A DNA stretch of 14,009 nt, taken from Alistipes sp. (GTDB lineage: Bacteria > Bacteroidota > Bacteroidia > Bacteroidales > Rikenellaceae). The notes beneath the pieces were generated by a model that was not told the origin of the DNA, did not search any database, and saw only the letters and a list, made by a program, of their open reading frames with translations. Location of the stretch: positions 1 through 14,009 of the forward strand of contig JAFZDR010000059.1 in assembly GCA_017561105.1 (NCBI GenBank), in the 5' to 3' direction. This document shows, piece by piece, positions 1 through 7,796 of the stretch. A program made the position numbers and the translations under genes. Position 1 is the stretch's first letter; each line of letters opens with the position of its first letter.

Positions 1-7
1 TGAAAAT

Positions 8-40
8 TCTGGATAAGATTAAACGTAATGATTAACTTTG
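8..40 (+). promoter_or_regulatory. Predicted Bacteroidota promoter of the fimbrial operon
   Basis: The sequence TAACTTTG at 33-40 matches the Bacteroidota -7 consensus TAnnTTTG exactly. The upstream element is poorer: TCTG at 8-11, about 21 bases away, against the expected TTTG. Transcription would start near base 47, at the beginning of the GTTA repeat tract, leaving a leader of about 187 bases before the first gene. Calling it a promoter is inference from the motif. The weak -33 half could mean dependence on an activator, or that the true -33 region is affected by the window edge. Confidence 0.5.
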
Positions 41-44
41 TGGG

Positions 45-100
45 GTTAGTTGACTAGTTAGTTAGGTAGTTAGTTCGGTAGTTAGTTAGTTGGTTGGTTT
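45..100. repeat. Degenerate GTTA tandem repeat in the fimbrial leader
   Basis: The 56 bases split into fourteen consecutive tetramers that stay in register. Six are exactly GTTA, seven differ by one base (GTTG, GGTA, GTTC, GTTT) and one differs by two (ACTA). A second-order 12-base period is also visible over 45-92: GTTAGTTGACTA, GTTAGTTAGGTA, GTTAGTTCGGTA, GTTAGTTAGTTG. The tract starts about 5 bases after the predicted -7 element, so it would form the first part of the transcript. Tracts of this kind can change length by slippage and alter expression, but the units here are imperfect, which lowers slippage rates. Function is not shown by the sequence. Confidence 0.75.
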
Positions 101-160
101 CCAACAGGTTAATGATTTATAAATGAAGATGACCAGATACATGTTTGACGGTTCTGATTT

Positions 161-181
161 GCTGTCGATTTTACCGACGGC
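161..181 (+). promoter_or_regulatory. Leader hairpin before the first fimbrial gene
   Basis: GCTGTCG (161-167) can pair with CGACGGC (175-181) around a 7-base loop, giving a 7-bp stem with one G-U pair. It lies in the predicted 5' leader, about 50 bases before the chosen start codon. No U-run follows, so it does not look like a terminator. It may help set leader structure or stability. A stem this short can arise by chance, hence the low confidence. Confidence 0.25.
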
Positions 182-233
182 ATCTCCTGAAAGTTCTTCT
201 ATGATTTTCAAGAAACAAAAAGAACTGACAATT

Positions 234-1748
234 ATGAAGAGATTTTTCACCTCAGTCATGGCTGCCGCTGCAGTGCTCAATCTTTGCTCTTGCAGCAATG
301 AGTCAATCGATAAACGAAACTCAGACGAAGCCATTGTTTTTGACAATGTTCAGACAAGAGCTGTTGTAAGCAGTGCTGATGAGCTTCTCAGCATGGGTGT
401 ATTTGCACAGATGAACCTTGGCGATGATGATAAGGGAGAGGCTGGAAGCAATAGCTATACTATGCTTTTGAATAATGAGCATGTATCAAGAACAGATTCA
501 GATGATGCAACTCCTTGGACATATGAGCACACCCGCTACTGGGTAGCAGACAGGGTATTCCATTTCTTTGCGGTGTGGCCTTATTCGGGAGATAACTCTT
601 CTGTCACCAATGTATCGTTGGTTGCCGGAGATGGCGCGTATGGCTATAGTGTGACATTTGAGACTCCGGAGGCGGCAGATCAGGAGCTCCTGACAGCAAA
701 AGCTACATATAGGACTAAGACCGGACAACCATTCCCGGAGGCGGTTGACTTCGATTTTCAGCACGAACTCACTAATGTCAATTTGAAGATTTGGAGTAAT
801 GGTGCAGATGACAGCAAAGAGGACAAAATCAGGGTAAAGAGTGTTACCATCAGCAATGTGACCAAGAAGGGAACACTTAACACTACCCTATCCGGTTCAA
901 GCTGGAATTATTCTTCAGACAAGATGTCCGTCACAAAGGAGTACGACGGTGATGGAACAACTGTTTCCCAGGCGCAGATTATCGATGGCAAGCTCGTGCC
1001 AAATGCAATCAGCGAGAACAATCCGCACAACGATAGACCTGGTATCCCATTCGAAAACGGACTTCTTCTCATTCCTCATAAGATAACCAATAACTCCTCT
1101 GTTATTGTGACGGTGATATATGATCTTCAGCGTCCGATTGATGCTGCAGATGACTTGTGGGAGGAGAAGACACTTCAGGTAATGCTTCCAGAGGGTACAT
1201 GGCCTGCAGGTAAAAAGCTGACATACAATCTGGTGATCTCGGGTGAGAGAACTATCACCGAATTCCAGATCAACGCTGTTGTGGAGGATTGGAACACGCA
1301 GACTGAAGAGATCGACTTCTCCGAGCAGGTAGAGGTAACCGAAAAGATGCAGTGGGTAGAGGGAACCTACGAGAGTTTGAATATAGCGAAGGGAGAGGTT
1401 GTGCTCTATACCGATGTTGACAAGGTCGCAATATGCAGATTCAAGATCGGCACACCTCGCGGAGCGACTTGGACAGCTTCATTGATTCCTCTTACTCCAT
1501 CAGCAATGGATGCATTCAGCATTGTTGAGGGTTCAAAATACGGAGTAGTCGGTTCTGATGAATGGCAACAGGTCAAAATTAAGATCAATAATCCCGATCC
1601 GATCTCGGCAAGAAATGCGTGTCGATTGCGAATTACAGTTCAAACAGTTGACGGCCGTACAATCGTTGTGAAGACCCTCATGCCTCAAGAGGCCGTTAAT
1701 AACAAAATAGAAGAGTTTACAATTATCCAAAACCTTATTAACGGATAG
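234..1748 (+). CDS. Fimbrillin-family (Mfa-like) lipoprotein with C-terminal Ig/BACON-like domain
   Basis: This is a probable structural or adhesive subunit of a type V pilus, exported by Sec, lipidated and sent to the outer membrane. The ATG at 234 gives a 504-residue protein with a clean lipoprotein signal: basic MKRFF, a hydrophobic stretch, then lipobox L17-C-S-C20. Two in-frame ATGs upstream (123, 201) would bury that signal behind 37 or 11 extra residues, so they were rejected. Residues about 43-360 match the Mfa-like fimbrillin pattern: aromatic-rich strands (RYWV, HFFAVWPY), an LLTAKA-like segment, FDFQHELT, LLLIPHK, and a closing strand ending VEDW353. A hydrophobic strand followed by T41-R42-A43 resembles the Arg site cut when type V pilins mature. 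Residues about 365-504 form an extra beta-rich domain ending in FTIIQNLING, reminiscent of BACON domains. The stop codon TAG is followed after two bases by the next start, so translation is probably coupled. Confidence 0.85.
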   Translation: MKRFFTSVMAAAAVLNLCSCSNESIDKRNSDEAIVFDNVQTRAVVSSADELLSMGVFAQMNLGDDDKGEAGSNSYTMLLNNEHVSRTDSDDATPWTYEHTRYWVADRVFHFFAVWPYSGDNSSVTNVSLVAGDGAYGYSVTFETPEAADQELLTAKATYRTKTGQPFPEAVDFDFQHELTNVNLKIWSNGADDSKEDKIRVKSVTISNVTKKGTLNTTLSGSSWNYSSDKMSVTKEYDGDGTTVSQAQIIDGKLVPNAISENNPHNDRPGIPFENGLLLIPHKITNNSSVIVTVIYDLQRPIDAADDLWEEKTLQVMLPEGTWPAGKKLTYNLVISGERTITEFQINAVVEDWNTQTEEIDFSEQVEVTEKMQWVEGTYESLNIAKGEVVLYTDVDKVAICRFKIGTPRGATWTASLIPLTPSAMDAFSIVEGSKYGVVGSDEWQQVKIKINNPDPISARNACRLRITVQTVDGRTIVVKTLMPQEAVNNKIEEFTIIQNLING

Positions 1749-1750
1749 TG

Positions 1751-4108
1751 ATGATGAATAGATTAGTATATAGTGCATTAGCAATTTTTTGCTTTGCTAT
1801 AGTTTCCTGTACAGATGTAGCCCCTATTTCGGATTACGACCAGGACCACATCGTGCTTAATGTATTCAACAGCCCGATGACAAAGGCTGAGGGTAGCTCG
1901 AGTACAGACTATGAAAGACAGTTGAACCGTTTGGATTGCTTCTTTTATGTAAAGGATCAGACAGACCAGCCGTGTGTGTACTATCACAAGGCTGATGTCA
2001 ATGAATTGGGCTCCGCTACAATCTCGTTCATTGTCAACGACTTGGTATTGAAGGATATTTTCCCTTCGGGTTCGCTGTGCGATGTCTTAGTAATAGCAAA
2101 CCTTCCCGGAAATCATACATTCGAAGCAAATAGTCCGGAAACAACCATGCCGCGATTGGGTGAGTTTGTTCTTGATATGACCGGCGAATATGATGGCGTA
2201 GGTAAGCCGTTTGTTATGACCGGATTCAGCCGAGTGCAGAAGGGAAATAACAGCAATGCCTCTGCAAATATCTCTCTCGTGAGAGTTGCATCAAAGGTTA
2301 CTGTAACCGTGAAGGTGCCTAAGGAGATCGAGATCAAGGTCGGAGAAGAGAATGTAACAATGGTGCCCGTACTTGTGGATAGCGAAGGTAATGAGCCTTT
2401 GAAGACATCGTTCCGCTATGGAACAAACAAGAGCTACTTAAGCGGAGCGTACCCTGACAGTTCGAGCAATTACATACATACAGACAAGATTCCGTACACG
2501 CTGTCGGAGGAAAGGACAACAGAGTCGCATTATGTGTTTACCTGTGATATGCCGTTCTACACCTATGCTCGATCTTGGGAGAAGGGAGCTGACAATGCCG
2601 CTTATGTGACATTTGAAATGCCTTGGGCCGTAAAGGCAAACGAAGATAACACCGAATCGACGAATAGTTATCAGACATATTACTATCAGATCCTTATCAA
2701 TGGTAAGGAGCGCAATTTTACGCCTAATACATATTATGACCTTATCGTCACTGTCGGAGTGCTTGGTAGCACCATAGAGGCTCTTCCTGAGACACTTGAT
2801 GAGTTGTCATACTATGTGCTGGACTGGACATCGGAGAACACAAACGGTGAGATTGAATCCGGTGACCGTGATGAAGATGTGGAGATCGATAAGTTCAACT
2901 ATCTCGAGGTTCCACAGAAATATATCGAGATGAACAATGTCTCCGAAGCAACTATTCACTACGATGCGTCGCATAAGATTGGCGTGAAGTTCGATACAAA
3001 GGGTGGTAAAACAGTTGAAGGATTGCCTGGTACTACAGACGAAGACGTGTATGCTTTGTATATAAACAACGGATCCGGTAAGCCTGAAGCCGAAAAAATT
3101 ACAGACATCGATATCGAAGAGAATTTTACTGATAACAATAGAGGTTTGCTGACTTTTAATTATACGCTTTCCGCTGGAGTATACTCTCCTGCCTATGTAT
3201 TTATCACAATCTGGCTGGATGTCAATGGCGATGGTGTACACGATTCAGATGAAGTCTTGACACAGGATGTTACGATTGTGCTCTATCCGGCTATCTATAT
3301 TCTGGGAGATAATAGCTACGACTATTCGATTTTCGTTAATGGCAACTATAACAGCAATCGTTCAGGTGGTGGTAGTTTGGGTTATTTAACGATTGCCGGT
3401 CAACGAGTAGGTAAGGCAGCCGGCGATGACAATAGTACCTACATGCATGTTATAAAGATATCGGCTTTTAATACCAACGGCAATAACCACATGTTTGCAT
3501 ACAATAATAATAAAATCAAGGACAAGGAATATATCATTGGTGACCCTCGACAAAGAAGTTCCAATAAATTTGGTGTCCCTGAGGATGATACAACGGTTAG
3601 GCAGAATGCTGATGGTTGGATAAAGGCAACGGATGTAAATGGAGAAGTGAGAAATCTGCAGTATTATTATCCTACAGCCACAGAGGACAACTCTTATCAG
3701 GTAATTGCCCCTAAGTTCAGAATTGCATCAAAATTAGGAGGATATAGTGAATCTACTCCAACAGGAGCTGCCTATAGATGTGCAAGTTACCAGGAACATG
3801 GATTCCCCGCTGGCAGATGGAGGTTGCCAACTACAGCAGAGATGTTGTATGTTATTGAATTACAGCGATTAAGCAAGATTCAGCAGCTTTTCTACGGTGG
3901 AAATACATATTTTTCTGCTACAGACCGAGTGAAGGCGAATAGTGATAATACCTATACGTTGACTAACGGACTGGGTAACTCAAATGCTTCCGTCAGATGT
4001 GTATATGATGAGTGGTATTGGGGAAGCGAGAGAGAGGCCATCCAAAATTCCAGCTACAACAACAACGGCGGTTATCAGTTTACATGGGGTGACAGAGAGA
4101 TTTACTAA
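1751..4108 (+). CDS. Fimbrillin-like lipoprotein with C-terminal FISUMP/C-type-lectin-like domain
   Basis: Probable minor or tip pilin with an adhesin-like end, 785 residues. The junction reads TAGTGATGATG. A GTG at 1748 overlaps the previous stop, but the ATG at 1751 (or 1754) is preferred. The signal peptide ends in lipobox I-V-S-C20. Residues about 30-330 resemble FimA/FimD-type pilin N-domains, with LNRLDCFFYV, KPFVMTGF and LVRVASKVTV as typical strand motifs. The possible maturation site is T44-K45-A46, with Lys instead of Arg. A middle beta-rich domain carries a canonical calcium-loop pattern at residues 490-501 (D490, N492, D494, D498, E501 of DVNGDGVHDSDE). The last ~220 residues resemble the FISUMP/Fib_succ_major group: a Cys in YRCASYQEHGFPAG, then RWRLPTTAEM near 689-698, FSATDR, and VRCVYDEWYWG near the end. 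Such domains in fimbrial proteins are thought to bind ligands; the ligand is unknown. It lies 14 bases before the next gene. Confidence 0.82.
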   Translation: MMNRLVYSALAIFCFAIVSCTDVAPISDYDQDHIVLNVFNSPMTKAEGSSSTDYERQLNRLDCFFYVKDQTDQPCVYYHKADVNELGSATISFIVNDLVLKDIFPSGSLCDVLVIANLPGNHTFEANSPETTMPRLGEFVLDMTGEYDGVGKPFVMTGFSRVQKGNNSNASANISLVRVASKVTVTVKVPKEIEIKVGEENVTMVPVLVDSEGNEPLKTSFRYGTNKSYLSGAYPDSSSNYIHTDKIPYTLSEERTTESHYVFTCDMPFYTYARSWEKGADNAAYVTFEMPWAVKANEDNTESTNSYQTYYYQILINGKERNFTPNTYYDLIVTVGVLGSTIEALPETLDELSYYVLDWTSENTNGEIESGDRDEDVEIDKFNYLEVPQKYIEMNNVSEATIHYDASHKIGVKFDTKGGKTVEGLPGTTDEDVYALYINNGSGKPEAEKITDIDIEENFTDNNRGLLTFNYTLSAGVYSPAYVFITIWLDVNGDGVHDSDEVLTQDVTIVLYPAIYILGDNSYDYSIFVNGNYNSNRSGGGSLGYLTIAGQRVGKAAGDDNSTYMHVIKISAFNTNGNNHMFAYNNNKIKDKEYIIGDPRQRSSNKFGVPEDDTTVRQNADGWIKATDVNGEVRNLQYYYPTATEDNSYQVIAPKFRIASKLGGYSESTPTGAAYRCASYQEHGFPAGRWRLPTTAEMLYVIELQRLSKIQQLFYGGNTYFSATDRVKANSDNTYTLTNGLGNSNASVRCVYDEWYWGSEREAIQNSSYNNNGGYQFTWGDREIY

Positions 4109-4122
4109 TAGTAATTGGTAAG

Positions 4123-7100
4123 ATGAGAAGAATATATACATACATATTGGCGCTGGCGGTGCTTGCACTGAGCGTAGCGTGTCAGAGGGCTAATCTGCCG
4201 GAGGATTCTCTGGTCGATCAGCCTATTGAGTTGCCAACGGGTGAGATAGGTAGTAAGGTCACTATCGCATTCAGCACTGCTGATTTGACGGGGTCTGAAA
4301 CCAGAGGTGTTCTTAACCCTAATATTACTGACCCGACTACAGATATCAAGACATTGCATCTCATTGTGTTTGATGAGAATGGAATGCTTGTGGAGGTTTG
4401 TGAGGCAACAAAGCTTGGTAACAGTGATCATGTTGACACAGAGACTGGTGATACTCATGAGGGCGGTAAGCACTATACAGTGACTCTGACCGTAACAGAT
4501 CAGCCTCGTATCATTCACTATGTGGCAAACTGCCCTGTTGATCAAGTGGTGTATGGACACGAGACAAGTATCATCGGAAATATGTTTGTCGACAGAAACG
4601 GCAGTAAAGGTGCGAAAACAAACTATGAAGTATCATATTGGGCAAGGATAGAGGTCCCTTATATTCTTGTAACGAAAGAACCAAATAATAATGGAACCGT
4701 TGTTGTATCTCTTGTCCCGGAGATTAAACATAAATTCACACATGTGCCTCTCTTGAGAAACTACGCTGAGATTACTGTTACGGATAGCACTGGCGACAAA
4801 TTTGACTTTATAGGTTTTACCGTATATAATCTCCTCGACAGAGGTACTGTTGCCCCATACAACAATAATAGGCAGCAGTTTCAGAGTTTCAGATATACCG
4901 ATACGAATGGAAGTGTTAAGAATTATTCGTACCCACAGATTTCAGCTCTCGAATATGAGGGTCATGCCCTGACCTCTGCGCAGCTTATTACGGATTTTAT
5001 CAGAAACGATGATGGAACGGTTAAAATCTATCAGGCGGGTGATCCGTTTTATGTCTATGAGCGTAAGGTTTCGGTAATGACAGATGAAGAGGAGAAGTGG
5101 AGAGAGTCACCACCTCATATCATCATCAAGGGTAGGTATAATGGTGGAATCTACTATTATAAGATGGACTTGGTGTATACCGAAAAGGATGCCAAAGGTA
5201 ATGAGGAGATTAAGTATTACAATATCCTCAGAAACTTCAAGTACAAGTTTAATCTCACAGCAGTACATGATGTGGGTTATGCTACATTGGATGAGGCGGT
5301 TGCCGGAGCAGCCGGAAATAATATTTCCGGATCGTCGAGCACCTCTAAGTTGACCGATGTATCTGACAAGGCAGGACGCCTCTGGGTAAGCCATACCGAT
5401 ACTACCTTGGTGGCAAATAATGCCGTAATACTTAGATATAAGTATATCCAGAATTATTATAACAGCGAAGCAGATGACTATCAGGAGATAAAGAATGACC
5501 AGGTGAGATTTGAGAATATTGTGGGTGATGTCATAGACAGTCTTAAGGTGGCCGCTAATGATATAAGCGACGGCGGACCGTGGAATGGCTATAGAGATGT
5601 TACCATATATGTCAAGAATCCGGATAACATTATCCGTCAGCAGATTGTGTCGCTGAAGACAGATAATGTAAACTTGAACCGTCAGATTCGATATACATTG
5701 CGACAGAAACTCACAATGGAGGTTGAGTGTACACCTAAAGTCCGCGGTGCTATTCTGGAACCAATGACTGTTGATATCAAGTTGCCTGTAGGTATGACGG
5801 ATGATATGTTCCCTCTCGAGCTGAATATGGAGACTCTTGACAGAACATTGTCACCTGATGCTACCAAGAACTCTATTCCTGTGACTGCGGGTCAATCCAT
5901 TATCGATAGCAGAAGAGGAGAGCTGTCGTACTATTACACTGTGACCATTCCTACATTGGATGAATATAAAGCGTTGCCTAATGATGGAAACATGAAGGTA
6001 TATAGCACTTATTGGAAAACTAACAAGGCCGATAATGCCTCTACTTTTTATGTGGACAACAAGTATTTCAATCAGGCGAGCGACAGTTGGCTGAACTACC
6101 TGTATCTGTTCTCAAATGTATCGTGTACAACATCGACTTTGGGTGTAGGTCAGGATGTGACTATTTCGTTCACAATGGCTGATGGCGCTATCAATAAGGA
6201 AGTCACCATTTCTCTTGTGGGAATGACATACTCGGGAGAACTTGGTGGAGTTACTTACGATAAGGCAACCGAGGTGAAATTCACTCCATCATCAAAGAAT
6301 GTCAGCATCGAGGGCTTCAAGACAACAACTTACTCAGATCCTGTGTCATTCACTATTGAAGCTGATGAGTATAACAACCCTGGCCCGGTTGAGGGTGCTC
6401 GTCTGACATATAAGTTTAATGGTGCGTTCGAAAATGCGACAAGCCTTGAAGCAGAGGCAGGTGTTGAGGTTGACTTTACATTCAACATTTCTGATGAGGC
6501 GCTTGCAACATTGCAGAGTCTGTATCCGGATGCCGGAGATGCCGGAGTGCCGATGTTCGTGACACTCAGCCGAATGCATCCTGCTGATGGTCAGCTTGTG
6601 TACTCACAGGTAAAAGCCGGTGGTGACCGTTACATCTACCGCATCAAGCAGGCCGGTCAGCAGAGAATCAAGCTTGCTACAACCGAGGCCGTCGGTGGAG
6701 CGTGTGCCGTTACTCTCCAGGCAGACTACTTTGACACTCAGACTGTAAGAATATATCAGGATTTCGTAGATGCTAAGTTTATACAGTGGAATGACACCAA
6801 GTACAGCGAAATCAACAGCTCCAATATGGAGTATGCGATTGTAGGTCAAACTATTCGATACTATGTAGGCGTAGTGACAACCGGCAATACAACATCGGTA
6901 AAAATCAACGGCACAAATACCACCAAGCTTACCGACTACAATATTGTGCCGCTTCCTGAGGGAGAAGAAGCAGAGTTGACAACTATATGGTATATTGATT
7001 GGAAGAGCGACACCAAAGTTAACCAGCAGGAGATATCTGTTCAGATGACTATCGATGGTAAGACTACAACCAAGAGTGTTGGCAATGTATCTGTAGATTT

Positions 7101-7152
7101 GATATTGGGTAATCCGACTACTTCACCTACAATGGATGGAAAGACATTGTAG
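4123..7152 (+). CDS. DUF4906-type fimbrial (putative tip) lipoprotein, ending at an in-frame TAG
   Basis: Large cell-surface lipoprotein, 1009 residues as read here, probably a pilus-tip adhesin. The signal peptide runs to lipobox S-V-A-C20. The N-terminal fimbrillin-like part has an A-strand (SKVTIAF) and the site T60-R61-G62, comparable to the Arg cleavage sites of type V pilins, followed by strands such as IKTLHLIVFDENG. Residues about 405-660 carry DUF4906-like motifs: GRLWVSHT, RQIRYTLRQKLTMEVECTP, DDMFPLELNME and DNKYFNQAS. Residues about 665-1005 look like two or three Ig-like beta domains. The gene stops at TAG (7150-7152), but the same frame stays open for another 122 codons (next entry). 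The coding sequence is therefore probably truncated by a nonsense change, with a full-length form of 1132 residues. It starts 14 bases after the second gene's stop, without an evident Shine-Dalgarno. Confidence 0.82.
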   Translation: MRRIYTYILALAVLALSVACQRANLPEDSLVDQPIELPTGEIGSKVTIAFSTADLTGSETRGVLNPNITDPTTDIKTLHLIVFDENGMLVEVCEATKLGNSDHVDTETGDTHEGGKHYTVTLTVTDQPRIIHYVANCPVDQVVYGHETSIIGNMFVDRNGSKGAKTNYEVSYWARIEVPYILVTKEPNNNGTVVVSLVPEIKHKFTHVPLLRNYAEITVTDSTGDKFDFIGFTVYNLLDRGTVAPYNNNRQQFQSFRYTDTNGSVKNYSYPQISALEYEGHALTSAQLITDFIRNDDGTVKIYQAGDPFYVYERKVSVMTDEEEKWRESPPHIIIKGRYNGGIYYYKMDLVYTEKDAKGNEEIKYYNILRNFKYKFNLTAVHDVGYATLDEAVAGAAGNNISGSSSTSKLTDVSDKAGRLWVSHTDTTLVANNAVILRYKYIQNYYNSEADDYQEIKNDQVRFENIVGDVIDSLKVAANDISDGGPWNGYRDVTIYVKNPDNIIRQQIVSLKTDNVNLNRQIRYTLRQKLTMEVECTPKVRGAILEPMTVDIKLPVGMTDDMFPLELNMETLDRTLSPDATKNSIPVTAGQSIIDSRRGELSYYYTVTIPTLDEYKALPNDGNMKVYSTYWKTNKADNASTFYVDNKYFNQASDSWLNYLYLFSNVSCTTSTLGVGQDVTISFTMADGAINKEVTISLVGMTYSGELGGVTYDKATEVKFTPSSKNVSIEGFKTTTYSDPVSFTIEADEYNNPGPVEGARLTYKFNGAFENATSLEAEAGVEVDFTFNISDEALATLQSLYPDAGDAGVPMFVTLSRMHPADGQLVYSQVKAGGDRYIYRIKQAGQQRIKLATTEAVGGACAVTLQADYFDTQTVRIYQDFVDAKFIQWNDTKYSEINSSNMEYAIVGQTIRYYVGVVTTGNTTSVKINGTNTTKLTDYNIVPLPEGEEAELTTIWYIDWKSDTKVNQQEISVQMTIDGKTTTKSVGNVSVDLILGNPTTSPTMDGKTL

Positions 7153-7155
7153 GTG

Positions 7156-7521
7156 ATGGAGAATAGCAATAGCAAATACGAAAACACTTATTGTACATCG
7201 GCGAATGATAAACTCTCGGCAAGTACATCGCTCAACTACAACAGCCTCTTTACATTTGAGAGTGATGGTAGGATCAAGAGTGTAGCAAAGGGAACATACT
7301 GCAATGGCTCAAATGGAGATATATCGTTCGAAGCAAGTGGTACAACCTATACATTCAGGGTTAACGGAGAGTTCAATCAGATGACATCCACAACTACCAG
7401 TGGATGGCAAACTGTTACTACCTATATTCGTCAAACAAACAATACCAATGTAACTATAGAAAATAATAGCAGCGATAGCTACTGGAGTTTCTATCCTATA
7501 GTTGTTGAGTTACAGGAGTAA
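7156..7521 (+). CDS. In-frame C-terminal continuation of the DUF4906 protein beyond the TAG; lectin-like domain fragment
   Basis: The reading frame of the preceding gene continues immediately after its TAG to a TAA at 7519-7521. The first in-frame ATG is at 7156 (TAG GTG ATG), giving 121 residues. There is no signal peptide, so an independent product would stay in the cytoplasm, unlike its neighbours. The text VMENSNSKYENTYCT, LFTFESDGRIKSVAKGTYC and FYPIVVEL, with two related N-x-Y-C / G-x-Y-C segments, recalls the repeated strands of ricin/beta-trefoil-like carbohydrate-binding tails found at the ends of Bacteroidales surface proteins. If the TAG replaced a Tyr codon, the junction would read LYVMENSNS, a natural strand start for such a domain; this is inference. 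Possible explanations are a disabled tail, reinitiation, amber readthrough or a sequencing error. Confidence 0.6.
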   Translation: MENSNSKYENTYCTSANDKLSASTSLNYNSLFTFESDGRIKSVAKGTYCNGSNGDISFEASGTTYTFRVNGEFNQMTSTTTSGWQTVTTYIRQTNNTNVTIENNSSDSYWSFYPIVVELQE

Positions 7522-7557
7522 TATCGCATCTTTTGGTGTTTGCCAAAGAGCCTAAAT

Positions 7558-7588
7558 AAGAAGAGGAGAGCAGTGCTCTCCTCTTCTT
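7558..7588. terminator. Bidirectional hairpin terminator between the fimbrial operon and tRNA-Arg
   Basis: A 15-base arm (7558-7572, AAGAAGAGGAGAGCA) is perfectly complementary to 7574-7588. In practice the loop is probably AGT (7572-7574), leaving a long G/C-rich stem. It lies 36 bases after the last fimbrial stop and only 2 bases beyond the 3' end of the oppositely directed tRNA gene, so it probably ends both transcripts. Neither side has a clean U-run; on the minus strand CTTCTTATTT follows. A weaker stem TTTGG/CCAAA at 7532-7547 precedes it on the fimbrial side. Confidence 0.75.
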
Positions 7589-7590
7589 CG

Positions 7591-7664
7591 TGATTCCGGC
7601 GGGATTCGAACCCACGACCCGCAGCTTAGAAGGCTGCTGCTCTATCCAACTGAGCTACGGAACC
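7591..7664 (-). tRNA. tRNA-Arg, anticodon TCT (reads AGA)
   Basis: The minus strand folds into a complete cloverleaf of 74 bases. The acceptor stem is GGTTCCG with CGGAATC (one G-U pair), and A (base 7591) is the discriminator. The D arm contains AGCTCAGTTGGATAGAGC. The anticodon stem GCAGC/GCTGC closes the loop CTTCTAA with TCT at 7630-7628. The T arm is GTGGG-TTCGAAT-CCCGC. CCA is not encoded and must be added after transcription. It is transcribed in the same direction as the four-gene operon upstream but is separated from it by a terminator and has its own promoter. A short palindrome, TGTCCAATGGACA (7689-7701), lies in its presumed leader and may mark or help processing. Confidence 0.97.
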
Positions 7665-7720
7665 AAACCCGTTTTAGATTTAGATGAGTGTCCAATGGAC
7701 AGCTCTACCTTAAAACTGCG

Positions 7721-7751
7721 CAAAAGTAATACAAATTTCTCAATTCGCAAA
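7721..7751 (-). promoter_or_regulatory. Promoter of tRNA-Arg
   Basis: On the minus strand TTTG (complement of 7748-7751) is followed after 19 bases by TACTTTTG (complement of 7721-7728), an exact match to the Bacteroidota TTTG-N19-TAnnTTTG promoter. Initiation near base 7714 would leave a leader of about 50 bases before the tRNA. The same 19-base spacing is seen in the promoter at 13767-13797. Confidence 0.8.
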
Positions 7752-7796
7752 ATATACCCACATCTTCCTCAACATATTACCTATACAAATAATACA

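Noticed and set aside
93..105. Hairpin GTTGG-TTT-CCAAC after the GTTA tract
   Set aside because: Only five base pairs, partly built from the repeat itself; probably incidental.
123..233. Upstream start at 123 (or 201) for the first fimbrial gene
   Set aside because: It would place 37 (or 11) residues before a textbook lipoprotein signal peptide that begins at 234.
2807..3241. Minus-strand 144-codon frame inside the second fimbrial gene
   Set aside because: Antisense shadow of a well-supported coding region, with no ribosome site or recognisable domain.
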